From Psychrobacillus sp. NEAU-3TGS (GTDB taxonomy: Bacteria > Bacillota > Bacilli > Bacillales_A > Planococcaceae): a DNA stretch of 64,000 nucleotides. A program made the position numbers and the translations under genes. The DNA is taken from contig NZ_JAPNOZ010000010.1 in NCBI RefSeq assembly GCF_029955155.1, positions 589,661-653,660 of the forward strand. Direction: 5' to 3'. The stretch's first letter is position 1, and every line of letters starts with the position of its first letter. The notes beneath the pieces are model-generated. The model saw only the letters and a program-made list of their open reading frames with translations. It did no database searches and was not told the DNA's origin. Positions 1 through 10,200 of this stretch are shown here, one piece after another.

Positions 1-1614
1 CGTTTGATATAAATTGACAATCGATGCCTCTTCTTCGACAACCACTTTTTCAGCTTCCGCTAATGCTGTCCAACGTGCTGCTGGATCTAGCGCAAGTTCG
101 CCTTTTGCTTTTTCAAGCAGTGCATCGAATTTTTCGTTAGAGAAGGACATATTATTTTGGGATGACTCCGATTGGAATAAATCCAAAAATGTAACCGGAT
201 CCTGGAAGTCAGGTGCCCAACCAGTGCTTTGGATATCGTAATCTTGAGCTGCATCTAAATCTAATTTAACATTGAATGGAAGGTTCTTTATATTAAGCGT
301 AAGCCCTTTAAGATTTGACTCCATCTGTGACTTTAAGTAAGCATCTAAGTTTTTAGAAAGCTCGGTGTCACCAGAAATATATTCGAATGTCACCTCTGTC
401 AGACCTTCTTCTTTCAACCCTTCCTCCCATAATTTCGCGGCTTCTTCTGCATTGAATGGAAGCATATCACCGTTTACGTCACGGAAGTCCTGTTTGTTTT
501 CATCGAATGCAAACCCAGTTGGTACAAGGAAGTCTGCCTGAATAGAACCGTTTGCTAGAACAACATCCACCATATCCTTCTTGTTGAAAGACATAGCAAT
601 CGCTTTTCGTAACTTCACATTGGAAAGCGGTGTCTTTTCACCATTTCGTTCTTGATTTAACTTCAAATAGTAAACAGTCGGTTTCAGAACTTGCTCCACT
701 TCCACGTCATCCGCGTACTGCATTGCAAATTCCCCAGTCAGTCCAACTCGATCTTTTTCACCATTATTATACAAGTTAACAGCTGTACCTGGTTCTTTAA
801 TAACGTCCACATTAATCATATCAAGTTTTACTGTTTCTGCATCCCAATACTCTGGGTTCTTTTCCATGGACCAAGAGAGACCTGTGCCATCCCAGTTTTT
901 AAGGATAAATGGTCCATTCGATATTAAACTTTCTGAATTTGTACCGTAGTTCTCTCCCTGTGCAGTTACATACGCCTCATTTTGTGGATAAAAAGTTCCA
1001 AAAGCCATTAGGGAAATAAAATAAGGAACTGGACGTTCTAGTGTCACCACTAACGTTTTGTCATCCTTCGCCTCTACCCCTAGCTCCGATTTATCCAGCT
1101 GGCCATTCGCAATTTCTGTTGCATTTTTAATAATACCAGTCATCATATAAGGTCCGTAAGTCGATCCGGTAGCCGGGTCAACCGCACGCTGCCATGCAAA
1201 CACAAAGTCTTTTGCAGTAACAGGTGTACCATCAGACCATTTAGCATCACGTAATTTAAATGTATATGTTAGACCATCTTCACTAACTTCAGGCTCGCTT
1301 TCAGCCATAGCAGGAACCGCTACATTTTCTTGGTCTAAACGGAACAATCCTTCTCCAATATTGTTTAATACATTGAAAGAAACAGCATCATCCGCAAGAA
1401 CGGAGTCAACAGATGGAATCTCTGCACGCTCCACTAAATTTAATACTTGTTCTTTATCGAGTTTATCGCCTGTTGCCTTTTCTGTACCTTCTGCTTGTTC
1501 CGCGTCATTTGTATCGACAGAAGAGTCGGCGTTGTCCCCCTCGCCGCATGCTGCTAAAAAGATACCTAGGACCAAAATCATTCCTAAAAGCCAAAATAAT
1601 TTGTTTTTCAACAT
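1..1614 (-). CDS. Oligopeptide ABC transporter substrate-binding lipoprotein (OppA-like), partial at the window edge
   Basis: Extracellular peptide-binding protein of the SBP_bac_5 family; 538 codons are present with no stop, so only a short C-terminal tail should be missing. The N-terminus is a lipoprotein signal with lipobox LAAC (Cys23), so the mature protein is membrane-tethered. Family segments such as TFKLRDAKWSDGTPV and FAWQRAVDP are readable. Two ATGs are possible (1620 and 1614). I chose 1614 because AAGGGG lies seven bases before it, whereas it abuts 1620. No transporter partner is visible. Family assignment is firm; substrate is not known. Confidence 0.9.
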   Translation of the reverse strand, partial: MLKNKLFWLLGMILVLGIFLAACGEGDNADSSVDTNDAEQAEGTEKATGDKLDKEQVLNLVERAEIPSVDSVLADDAVSFNVLNNIGEGLFRLDQENVAVPAMAESEPEVSEDGLTYTFKLRDAKWSDGTPVTAKDFVFAWQRAVDPATGSTYGPYMMTGIIKNATEIANGQLDKSELGVEAKDDKTLVVTLERPVPYFISLMAFGTFYPQNEAYVTAQGENYGTNSESLISNGPFILKNWDGTGLSWSMEKNPEYWDAETVKLDMINVDVIKEPGTAVNLYNNGEKDRVGLTGEFAMQYADDVEVEQVLKPTVYYLKLNQERNGEKTPLSNVKLRKAIAMSFNKKDMVDVVLANGSIQADFLVPTGFAFDENKQDFRDVNGDMLPFNAEEAAKLWEEGLKEEGLTEVTFEYISGDTELSKNLDAYLKSQMESNLKGLTLNIKNLPFNVKLDLDAAQDYDIQSTGWAPDFQDPVTFLDLFQSESSQNNMSFSNEKFDALLEKAKGELALDPAARWTALAEAEKVVVEEEASIVNLYQT

Positions 1615-1659
1615 AAACATACCCCTTTTTACTTTCTTGAAATAATGATTTCTCTTTCT

Positions 1660-1665
1660 ATTATA
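1660..1665 (-). promoter_or_regulatory. Candidate -10 element for the OppA-like gene
   Basis: A perfect TATAAT on the minus strand lies about 45 bases before the ATG at 1614. I see no convincing -35 hexamer at 16-18 bp, so this is only a candidate. Confidence 0.35.
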
Positions 1666-1756
1666 CATGATTCTATTTAATAATCTCGGTTTATTTCAGA
1701 ATAGTTTAAAAGTTGGACGCGCTTACATTTTTATTTGCTATTAATTCAATATTTTT

Positions 1757-1815
1757 CATTAGAAGACAATACAGATAGTTAAGAGAAATTTCAAAGCAAT
1801 AATAGTCTTCTAATG
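1757..1815. repeat. Perfect 11-bp inverted repeat with a 37-bp loop
   Basis: CATTAGAAGAC at 1757-1767 is the exact reverse complement of GTCTTCTAATG at 1805-1815. It lies in the gene-free stretch 1615-2078, upstream of the OppA-like gene. It could be an operator pair or an RNA structure. Apart from this and the terminator at 1906-1970, I see nothing else in that stretch. Confidence 0.4.
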
Positions 1816-1905
1816 TCTGGTTCAGCCACGACACAAGATGCTGTTACTAGATATGGATTGGTGTTTGTATAAGATAAGTTGATTTATAACTATTTATTCC
1901 TATAG

Positions 1906-1970
1906 AAAAAACACCTCCGCATTGATGAATTAGGTATTAATCTACCCGTTTTTCAATGAAAGGTGTTTTA
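1906..1970 (-). terminator. Hairpin terminator downstream of the repeat protein
   Basis: Arms AAAACACCT and AGGTGTTTT, with a second inner pair TCATTGA/TCAATG, are followed by T residues on the minus strand. It lies about 110 bp after the stop at 2079. The A/T tails on both sides could make it bidirectional. Confidence 0.6.
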
Positions 1971-2078
1971 TTTGTCTATTTTCTTTAACAGGAAAATCTA
2001 AGTTCTCTTTCGATTCAAGAATCTAATGAAAACGAAGTGTATAAGTTATTGTAGTTCCTGTTTCCAATGCCACGGAAA

Positions 2079-5000
2079 TCAATCAAAGAAATCGGTTTTA
2101 TCAGCACCTTCAATTATTATACTTCCTGTAATTGATGTTGAAGTAATTTTAAATTGGGTTGTGCCTATTTTTTCAGCTTTAGCTTTTACTCCAGCATTTG
2201 TTAAACGACTATTTATTCGGTTTACTAAATCATCTATTGTCCCGAATTTTGTTGTCAATTGAATTATTGCTGTATTTGTTCCGTCACCAATTGTAAAGGT
2301 GCGATTTTTTGATGTATCTACATCTGTTCCCGTTGCTGTAGAACCCTCAAAAAAGTATGACCAATCTGCACCTAATAAGGTTAATTTTGCACTTGAACCT
2401 GTTTCTGATGACATTATATTAAAAACATTTGAATACTCCGGTGATTCCCACGAAGAAGCTGTTATCATATTAAACCCTGCCATACCATACTTTTCTTGCA
2501 TATGCATTTGAATCGCACTATTCACGATCCCCGACATAGCCGCACCAACCGAGACTTCTCGTGATAATGCCCAGTAAAGAGAGATTGGTATAGTCTCATC
2601 GCTATCCGCTGTCTGTATACGCAAGCTGAAGTCCTTACGGTTACCTGTAAAATCAATCACTGTTACGGGTTTACTCACTAATTTTGCTACTGTTGCAGGT
2701 GTTGTGGAAAAGTCTAATGTAACCAACTCTTTACTTGTATGACTTATATAATTTTTTTGTTCCACTTTCACTATAAAAGTACCCGTTTTAATAACTTGTC
2801 CATCTTTCAGTACATTTACTACTACCGAAGTCTGACCTGTCATAGAGCTACTCGTTATACTAATTACTCCATTTTCTTGATTAGCCCCTAAGGAAATTAT
2901 TCCATTTGATAGATCATTTGGTGTAACTACTAGTGTTTCATTTGTTTCTAGAACCACTATATTTTCTGTGTTGGTTTCATTCGTAGTTAGCGTAATATTA
3001 TGAAGGCCGGTAATTTCTTTCACAATGCTATTTTGGAACATGGTCATCGCAGTTTGCAAAGCTATTTCTGCAGTTTGAATTTGTTGTTCAGTTTTACTTG
3101 ATGCATTATCCAATACTAAATTTGCTGCATTTATAGCGTCATTCAATACATTTTTTGAACCTACCACATATTGACCAACAGCTACTCCTTCTACTGCGTT
3201 TGTGTGCAAAGTAGTGGCATTATTGATGGTTATTGACAATCTTGTGGTATCTCCTGCTTTGACTACTTCAGCTTTGAAAATTGTGATTGCTGACGTTAAG
3301 GTTGTAATCGCGTTGTCTAGGTCTGCTTGTGTTTGGTTACCCGCATCTGAGTAAATGGCTTTCGCTACCGTTATTGCTTGGCCTAACGTTTCTCGAGCTA
3401 CAGCCGATGCTTGTCCTACACCTATTCCTTCCTTATGATTTACAAGTAGTTGTTCTGCTTCTGTTATTGCTCTAGTTAATACCGTGGCATCTCCAGCTTT
3501 TATCACTTGTGTTTCAAATGTCATAATCGCTGTTGTTAAGATAGTGCTCGCGTTGTCTAGGTCTGCTTGTGTTTTACTTGCAGCATTCGAGTGAATAGCT
3601 TTTGCTACCGTTATTGCTTGTTCGAATGTTTCTCGAGCCGAAGAAGATGCTTGTCCAACACCTGTTCCTTCCGTATGATTTACAAGAAGTTGTTCTGCTT
3701 CTGTTATTGCTCTAGTTAATACCATGGCATCTCCCGCTTTTACCACTTGTGCTCCAAATGTCGTAATCGCTGTTGTTAAGATAGTGCTCGCGTTGTCTAG
3801 GTCTGCTTGTGTTTTACTTGCAGCATTCGAGTGAATAGCTTTTGCTACCGTTATTGCTTGTTCGAATGTTTCTCGAGCCGAAGAAGATGCTTGTCCAACA
3901 CCTGTTCCTTCCGTATGATTTACAAGAAGTTGTTCTGCTTCTGTTATTGCTCTAGTTAATACCATGGCATCTCCCGCTTTTACCACTTGTGCTCCAAATG
4001 TCGTAATCGCTGTTGTTAAGATAGTGCTCGCGTTGTCTAGGTCTGCTTGTGTTTTACTTGCAGCATTCGATTGAATAGCTTTTGCTACCGTTATTGCTTG
4101 TTCGAATGTTTCTCGAGCTGAGGCCGATGCTTGTCCTACGCCTGTTCCCACTGCATGATTGTCTAGTAATTGTTCTGCTGTTGTGATTGCTCCATTTAAT
4201 GCTGTAGCATCTCCCGCTTTTACCACTTGTGCTTCAAATGTAGTAATTGCTGTTGTTAATGTAGTGTTTGCGTTGTCTAGTTCTGCTTGCGTTTGGTTAT
4301 CTGCATCTGAGTAAATGGCTTTTGCTACCGTTATCGCTTGTGCTAATGTTTCTCGAGCTGCAGCCGATGCTTGTCCAACATTTGTTCCATCCGCATGATT
4401 TACTAGTAGTTGTTCTGCTTCTGTTATGTTTCCGTTCAATACTGAGGCATCTCCCGCTTTTACTACTTGTGCTTCAAATGTAGTAATCGCTGTTGTTAGG
4501 ATAGTGCTCGCGTTATCTAGGTCTGCTTGCGTTTTACTTGCAGCATTCGAGTAAATAGTTTTTGCCGTTCCTATCGCTTGAGTGAGTGTTTCTCTGACTG
4601 AGACAGGTGCTTGTCCTACGCCTGTTCCTTCCGCATGCTTATCTAGTAGTTGTTCCGCTACCGTTATTGTTTCATTCAATGCTGTTGCGTCTCCAGCTTT
4701 CACTACTTGTGATTCAAATGTGGTAATCGCTGTTGTTAAGATAGCGCTCGCGTTTTCTAAATCTGCTTGAGTTCTATTTGTTGCATCTGTGTAAATAGCT
4801 TTTGCAGTGGTGATGGCTTGAGCTAACGCAATTCGATCGACAGCTACTGCTTGACCGACATTTGCTCCTTCTACATGATTTACTAAAAGTTGCTCCGCGG
4901 CTATTATAACTTCATTTAACGCTAATGTAGCCGCAGCTTTAGTTTTTACTTGATCTATGGATATCTTTGTTGCTAATAATTCTTGCTCAACTGTTTTTGT

Positions 5001-6002
5001 AGAAGCTGAATTATTTATGGCACGTTTTCCTGATTCTTTAATTAATAAAATAGTTGACCAGTCTACTTCACTAAATTCAAATTGTTTCCCATATGCTTCT
5101 AACTCTACAATCGCATTTGCTTTTGCTATTCGTAATTTACGTTCTGCAGAACTTTCAGAAGGTTCTTCGTTTCCCCCTCCACCTACTGATGGATTGCTCG
5201 GAACTTCTGGTGTTGGGGTTGGTGTAGGTATGGGAAGAGTAGAGAAAAGTGCTTCTGCTTCCTTCACTTCTTTGGATAACAAATTCGAATAATTTGTTTT
5301 CCCATCGATGGAAGTTTTCGAAGCAAGGGTAAGTACCTCATCCATTACTTTTCTTGCCTCTTCTTTTTTCCCTTCGTTCCATAACTTTAGGACTTCATTA
5401 TTTTTCATGTAGATTGTTACAGGGATTCGTAATTCGTCTCGTTTTGCATCAGATGGCTTTTTATATTTTTCTAATAATAAATCCCGCGGTGCTTTTCCCG
5501 TGAAGCGGTATAAAATAGATGTACGGGAACCTAATTGATACGATAACTTATGATATGCTTGTTCAACGCCTTCCAAATCTCCTGCAGCGTGAGCATCTAA
5601 CATTTCTTTTAAAATCGGATCCAAATATTTAACTGCATAATTATAGGCATCAATATAAGGTATGACTCCTTTTGTGATTTTTTCCTCATACAATGCGTCT
5701 AATTCTTTTATCTTTTCTTTCTTTTCCTTTGAAGAAAGATTCGAAGATTGAATTTGTTGTTTTACCTCTTTATAGTGCTTTTTTACATCGTTCAGTACCG
5801 GGTATAGATCCTTGCTCGGCTCTAATACACTTTTCAATGCAGGGTCCACGTAATATAGTGGAGCTTTTTTCATCTCTAGTTTCACCGCATCTATTGATTG
5901 CTGGATAGTCGTCTCTTTTCCGTAGGATACGGGAGTAAATGAGAAAATAGAGGATGTAAGCAGGGCCGCTACGACAGTTTGTTTTACTATATTTTTGTTC
6001 AT
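2079..6002 (-). CDS. Large secreted surface protein: SbsC-like anchor domain, eight 80-residue FIVAR-type repeats, unusual C-terminus
   Basis: A 1307-residue secreted protein. Residues 1-28 form a signal peptide. Residues ~35-250 are an alpha-helical anchor domain shared with the nucleotidase at 10526-13111 (motifs PYIDAYNYA and RFTGKAPRDLL). A PTPTPTP and glycine linker follows at ~258-280. Residues 361-997 hold eight repeats of almost exactly 80 residues (AEQLL..GTGVGQ..ARET..QAIT.AK..., FIVAR-like helical bundles). Residues ~998-1307 are a beta-rich tail whose last 75 residues resemble flagellar hook IN motifs. The likely role is a wall-bound stalk or adhesin; this is inference. The RBS AAGGAG is rather far (about 13 nt) from the ATG. 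It lies next to a two-component system. Confidence 0.85.
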   Translation of the reverse strand: MNKNIVKQTVVAALLTSSIFSFTPVSYGKETTIQQSIDAVKLEMKKAPLYYVDPALKSVLEPSKDLYPVLNDVKKHYKEVKQQIQSSNLSSKEKKEKIKELDALYEEKITKGVIPYIDAYNYAVKYLDPILKEMLDAHAAGDLEGVEQAYHKLSYQLGSRTSILYRFTGKAPRDLLLEKYKKPSDAKRDELRIPVTIYMKNNEVLKLWNEGKKEEARKVMDEVLTLASKTSIDGKTNYSNLLSKEVKEAEALFSTLPIPTPTPTPEVPSNPSVGGGGNEEPSESSAERKLRIAKANAIVELEAYGKQFEFSEVDWSTILLIKESGKRAINNSASTKTVEQELLATKISIDQVKTKAAATLALNEVIIAAEQLLVNHVEGANVGQAVAVDRIALAQAITTAKAIYTDATNRTQADLENASAILTTAITTFESQVVKAGDATALNETITVAEQLLDKHAEGTGVGQAPVSVRETLTQAIGTAKTIYSNAASKTQADLDNASTILTTAITTFEAQVVKAGDASVLNGNITEAEQLLVNHADGTNVGQASAAARETLAQAITVAKAIYSDADNQTQAELDNANTTLTTAITTFEAQVVKAGDATALNGAITTAEQLLDNHAVGTGVGQASASARETFEQAITVAKAIQSNAASKTQADLDNASTILTTAITTFGAQVVKAGDAMVLTRAITEAEQLLVNHTEGTGVGQASSSARETFEQAITVAKAIHSNAASKTQADLDNASTILTTAITTFGAQVVKAGDAMVLTRAITEAEQLLVNHTEGTGVGQASSSARETFEQAITVAKAIHSNAASKTQADLDNASTILTTAIMTFETQVIKAGDATVLTRAITEAEQLLVNHKEGIGVGQASAVARETLGQAITVAKAIYSDAGNQTQADLDNAITTLTSAITIFKAEVVKAGDTTRLSITINNATTLHTNAVEGVAVGQYVVGSKNVLNDAINAANLVLDNASSKTEQQIQTAEIALQTAMTMFQNSIVKEITGLHNITLTTNETNTENIVVLETNETLVVTPNDLSNGIISLGANQENGVISITSSSMTGQTSVVVNVLKDGQVIKTGTFIVKVEQKNYISHTSKELVTLDFSTTPATVAKLVSKPVTVIDFTGNRKDFSLRIQTADSDETIPISLYWALSREVSVGAAMSGIVNSAIQMHMQEKYGMAGFNMITASSWESPEYSNVFNIMSSETGSSAKLTLLGADWSYFFEGSTATGTDVDTSKNRTFTIGDGTNTAIIQLTTKFGTIDDLVNRINSRLTNAGVKAKAEKIGTTQFKITSTSITGSIIIEGADKTDFFD
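3012..4922 (-). repeat. Eight 240-bp tandem DNA repeats encoding the 80-residue units
   Basis: The repeat period is exactly 240 bp throughout. The blocks 3541-3780 and 3781-4020 are identical base for base, and identity at offset 240 continues from about 3524 to 3830. Other units differ at many positions, so this pair is a recent duplication or a homogenised copy. Confidence 0.9.
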
Positions 6003-6111
6003 TCTAGATGTACTTCTCCTTTTGGGGTTCTAGTCTTTTTGATATGTTCCCTTGTTACCATTATAGAACTTTAGTCTATACATTTTCTGTACACCGCTGA
6101 CAAAATACGAC

Positions 6112-6148
6112 AAAAAACCACCATATTGGATATAAATAAGGTGGTTTT
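6112..6148 (-). terminator. Terminator of the sensor kinase/response regulator operon
   Basis: Arms AAAACCACC and GGTGGTTTT flank an 18-nt loop. On the minus strand the hairpin is followed by a T run and begins just after the response regulator stop at 6154. Confidence 0.7.
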
Positions 6149-6153
6149 AAGGT

Positions 6154-7251
6154 CTATTTTATTATTTTCATTAAATGTTCAAAGCTTTCTTGTGGCTTTG
6201 TCCCTAAATGCTGCCATAGAATCGTTTTATAGTTTTCATAGACTTGTATTGCTGCTCTATTGTCTCCATTTTCTATATAATGTTGAACCAAGTATTTGGT
6301 ATATCTTTCTTCCCAAGGATCTATTTCTATGAGCTTGTCCATCGCTGCTTTTAATGCACTTTTTAATTTTTTTTCCATGTTGTATGTATTAATAAAATTC
6401 TCTAAATACTGTACAACACCTTTCAGCAACTGTTCTCGTTCTTCTCTCGCCCAGTCATAATATTCTTCGGCCAGGTAATGATTTTTATATAAATCTATAA
6501 GCTTTTTAACGTCTTCAGCGGTGTCTTGCGATAGATTTAAGATATTTTTTATATCTTGCACATCACTCTTTAACTCTACCTCTAGAGAATAGCGTTCATC
6601 CACATATTTAATTGAATCATGATATCCATGATTTTTTAGTTCTTTTCGTAAATGGTATACACTTGTGTGCAATGCTACTGAAGCTTTGTCTAATGTACGG
6701 TCTGGCCATAGTTCTTCCATAATCTTTTCTCTGTGAACCGGTTTGTCTTGATGGATTAAATAGGCACAGAACTCTTTTACCTTTTTGGTTCGCCACTTGA
6801 TCGGTTCACGGTCATGGTCAAGCAGTCGAAAGCTTCCTAGAAAATTTGCTTTTAAGAATGGTGTCTCATCAGAAGGTAGTTCACACTGAATTCTACGCTG
6901 ACTAATTCGTCGTACCGTTTTTTCTAAACGACTTTTTTCGATTGGCTTTAGGATATAATCCACTGCCTGGACATTAAATGCTTCCAGTGCATATTCATCA
7001 TAAGCTGTAACGAAAACAATATCCGTTTGAAAAGCGACTGTATTCATTTTATCTGCGAACTTTATTCCGTTCATTTCCTTCATCTCAATATCAAGAAACA
7101 GAATATCTGGCTTATGTGCTTCCAAACTTTCCAGTCCTTCTAATGGATTTGTAAACTTGCCTATTATTTCGATTCCCCCAATTTCTATTAGCATGGCTTC
7201 TAATAACTGGATCGCCAAAATTTCATCATCCACTATTACGGCTTTTAACAT
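6154..7251 (-). CDS. Response regulator with receiver, winged-helix and BTAD domains
   Basis: A 365-residue cytoplasmic DNA-binding regulator. The receiver domain (1-120) has acidic pocket D8/D9, phospho-acceptor D54 (FLDIEM), T82 and K102. Residues ~133-220 are an OmpR/SARP-type winged helix (WRTKKVKEFCAYL, HREKIMEELWPD). Residues ~228-365 form a bacterial transcriptional activation (BTAD) helical domain. Its ATG immediately follows the TAA of the kinase gene with no spacer, so the two are translationally coupled and surely partners. The regulon is unknown; the flanking surface-protein genes are obvious candidates. Function as a response regulator is certain. Confidence 0.93.
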   Translation of the reverse strand: MLKAVIVDDEILAIQLLEAMLIEIGGIEIIGKFTNPLEGLESLEAHKPDILFLDIEMKEMNGIKFADKMNTVAFQTDIVFVTAYDEYALEAFNVQAVDYILKPIEKSRLEKTVRRISQRRIQCELPSDETPFLKANFLGSFRLLDHDREPIKWRTKKVKEFCAYLIHQDKPVHREKIMEELWPDRTLDKASVALHTSVYHLRKELKNHGYHDSIKYVDERYSLEVELKSDVQDIKNILNLSQDTAEDVKKLIDLYKNHYLAEEYYDWAREEREQLLKGVVQYLENFINTYNMEKKLKSALKAAMDKLIEIDPWEERYTKYLVQHYIENGDNRAAIQVYENYKTILWQHLGTKPQESFEHLMKIIK

Positions 7252-10200
7252 TTACTCTCCCTCCTTTTCACTTTGTATGAATGGGAATCTTAATTCCACG
7301 ATCGTTCCTTTATGTTCCTTACTAGTTATTTGAATGGAAGCATTTTCATAATATTTTAATCGTTTTTTTATATTTTGAAGCCCTACACTTTGACCTGTAT
7401 CCTGTTGTACATTCCAAATCTGTTGTAGCTTATGTGTAGAAATCCCTGTTCCATTATCTGTTATTTGGAAAACGAGGAAGTCATTTTCTCTTATAACAGT
7501 GAGCTTTACAATTCCTTGACCTTCCGTCATTTTTAATCCATGAACTATAGCATTCTCCACGATAGGTTGCAAGATTAAAGGAGGAATAAAACAATGCAAT
7601 GGATCTTCCATTTGCACTTCCCATACTAACCGCTCTGGAAATCGAGTCCGTTGTATATTTACATAGGATTGAATGAGGGAAAGTTCCTTTTCTAACGGAA
7701 CAAGACTATGTGTATTTTCAAAGGAAAAACTTCCTCTCATAAAGTTTGCGAAATCTGTAATCATGGTACGGGCCCTGTCCAAATCTATATAACTTAGTGA
7801 AAGAATTGAATTTAATACGTTAAAAATAAAATGGGGTTTAATTTGTGCTTGTAAAAAAGCAACCTCCATCTTCACCGCATTTTGGGATGATTCCTTCATA
7901 AGTAATAAATTTCTTATTCTAGTTTTTAGCTCTGCTGTATCCAATGGTTTGTGTAAGAAATCATTTGCACCAGAATGGAACGCTGCAATCATATCTTCAG
8001 GTCGAACAGCCGCTGTCAGCATTAAAATAGGAAGTTCGGAGGGTAGATAAGATTTTCTCAATTGATGACATACTTCATACCCAGAAACTTCTGGCATCAT
8101 AATATCTAAAATCACTAGATCAATATCAGGATGTTTTTTCACCTGCTCCAAAACTGCCTTTCCACTATCAACTGCGACAATAAAATAATCCTCTGATATA
8201 AGCGTATCAATGAGTACTTTCAGATTAACATGATCATCATCTGCAATGATTATTTTTTTTCGATCCTTATTTCCGTTAACAGAAGGAATAGGAAGTGAAA
8301 AAGATTGCTTTGTTGGTTTGTTTAATTGAGTTGCTTTAGGAAGCGTAACCGAAAAGTTAGTTCCTTTATTTACTACAGAATTTACAGTAATAGTGCCTCC
8401 TTGAATCTGAACAAGCTCTTTTGTCACACTTAAGCCTAGACCAGTTCCTCCAGTTGCATTGCTATACTGTCGAAAAGGCTCAAACACAAATTTTAAATTC
8501 TCTGAAGCAATACCTATACCAGTATCACTAACTGTTATGACTAAATTTTCTTCGTGTTCATCGCACTTAATCTCTATCTTCCCATGCATCGTATATTTAA
8601 CCGCATTATCTATTAAATTAAATAAAATTTGACGAAGTCTTTCCTCATCCGCCATAACAAATTGCCCTCTTTGCACGTGATTAATCACTTTCACATCTTT
8701 GTCTATCATATATGTAAAAGTTTCTACGACAACATGTGTAAGAGCAAACAAATCTACAGGGGTTATGCGAACCCGCAGTTCTCCTTCTTTCAGTTTTGAA
8801 TAATCCAGTATATCGTTTACAAGCTTAGATAGACGCTGAGCAGTCCCTACTATTAATCCCATTTTTTCTTCTTCCTCTGTCGACAAGGAAGATTTTCTAT
8901 CTTCAAGCATTGATTGAGAGATCGCTATAATTCCATGTAAAGGTGTTCGAAATTCATGAGAGGCTTTCGCAAGTACACCATCTTTCAACTTATCCACACG
9001 TAGTAGAGCATTGGACAACTCTTCTTTTTGTAAGAAGGAATCCATGAAACGATGGGAAATATAAAGCGACAACATCGTTAAACAAATAAAAGGAAATAAA
9101 GGAGGCAATGAATTCATCGCATAGTTTGCCGAAACATTTAATGTTCCAACAGTAAAATAAATAAAAATAGTGAAGCTACTAAAGATTAAATAAGAAGCAC
9201 CAACTGCCCTTTTGGATATCGCAATAATTTGTATATAGATGATATACACTAAACTGATAAATATATAAAGAGAATAGTAGATTTGGAGACTAGAGTTAAT
9301 CTTAACGGGTAGTAGTGCAGAGCCTGTTAATAACACTCCCACTATATAAAGAAATTTTACGATCCTTTTATTCGCAAATTGCTTTAAAGACGAGTGAAAA
9401 AAACATAACATAAACAAACCTATCCAAATACTCGAAACTGATTGGATTCTTTCGAAAAAAGCATAGGATGTAGCAGGGAACAGCTCCAAAAATACCTTCT
9501 CTCCATGTGAAACTGCATATAAAACATTGGCAAAACAAAAGAGCGAAAAGAATAGCTGCTCCACGCCAATCCTTGCATGCAAAAATGTACCTAAAAAGTA
9601 TATAAACATTGTGGAAAAAGCTGCAATTGTTACCCAATCATATGCAAGTGATCTATCCCGAAGGTTTCCTATACCATCTTGATCCCCAATAAAAATAGAT
9701 CCTAATATTCCACCACCAGATGCATAATCAAAATTAGCCACCTGTACAATCATTTCTAATTCTTTATCGTTCGGAGAAAAATAAGAAACATAAGGGATAT
9801 TATGAGGTATATAAGTAGAATCTTCTGCTGGAATTCCACTACTTCCTAACAGTTGTCCATCTATATAAATAGCATTAGACATACGGATATTAGTCGTTTT
9901 TATCCCTAAGATTTCTGGCGAATCATTTAATAAGATTTTAAGTCGATATGTGCCGCTTGTATACTTCGACAGCTTCTGACCATCTAGGTCATAATTCGTC
10001 CACAGCGAGGGTACTTCAACTTGATACGATTGTTGCTTATCAAATGCTGTAGAGTCTACCAGCTTATTCGGAACAAATTCCCACTCTCCGTTCATTTCTA
10101 TTGGTTCTGCTCCGTCAAATTCATAATTACGTAAATCTAAGACTCCCCCTACTGCTTTTGGGGATACTGTTTTTTCTTTTACAAGTATCGAATTCAGTGC

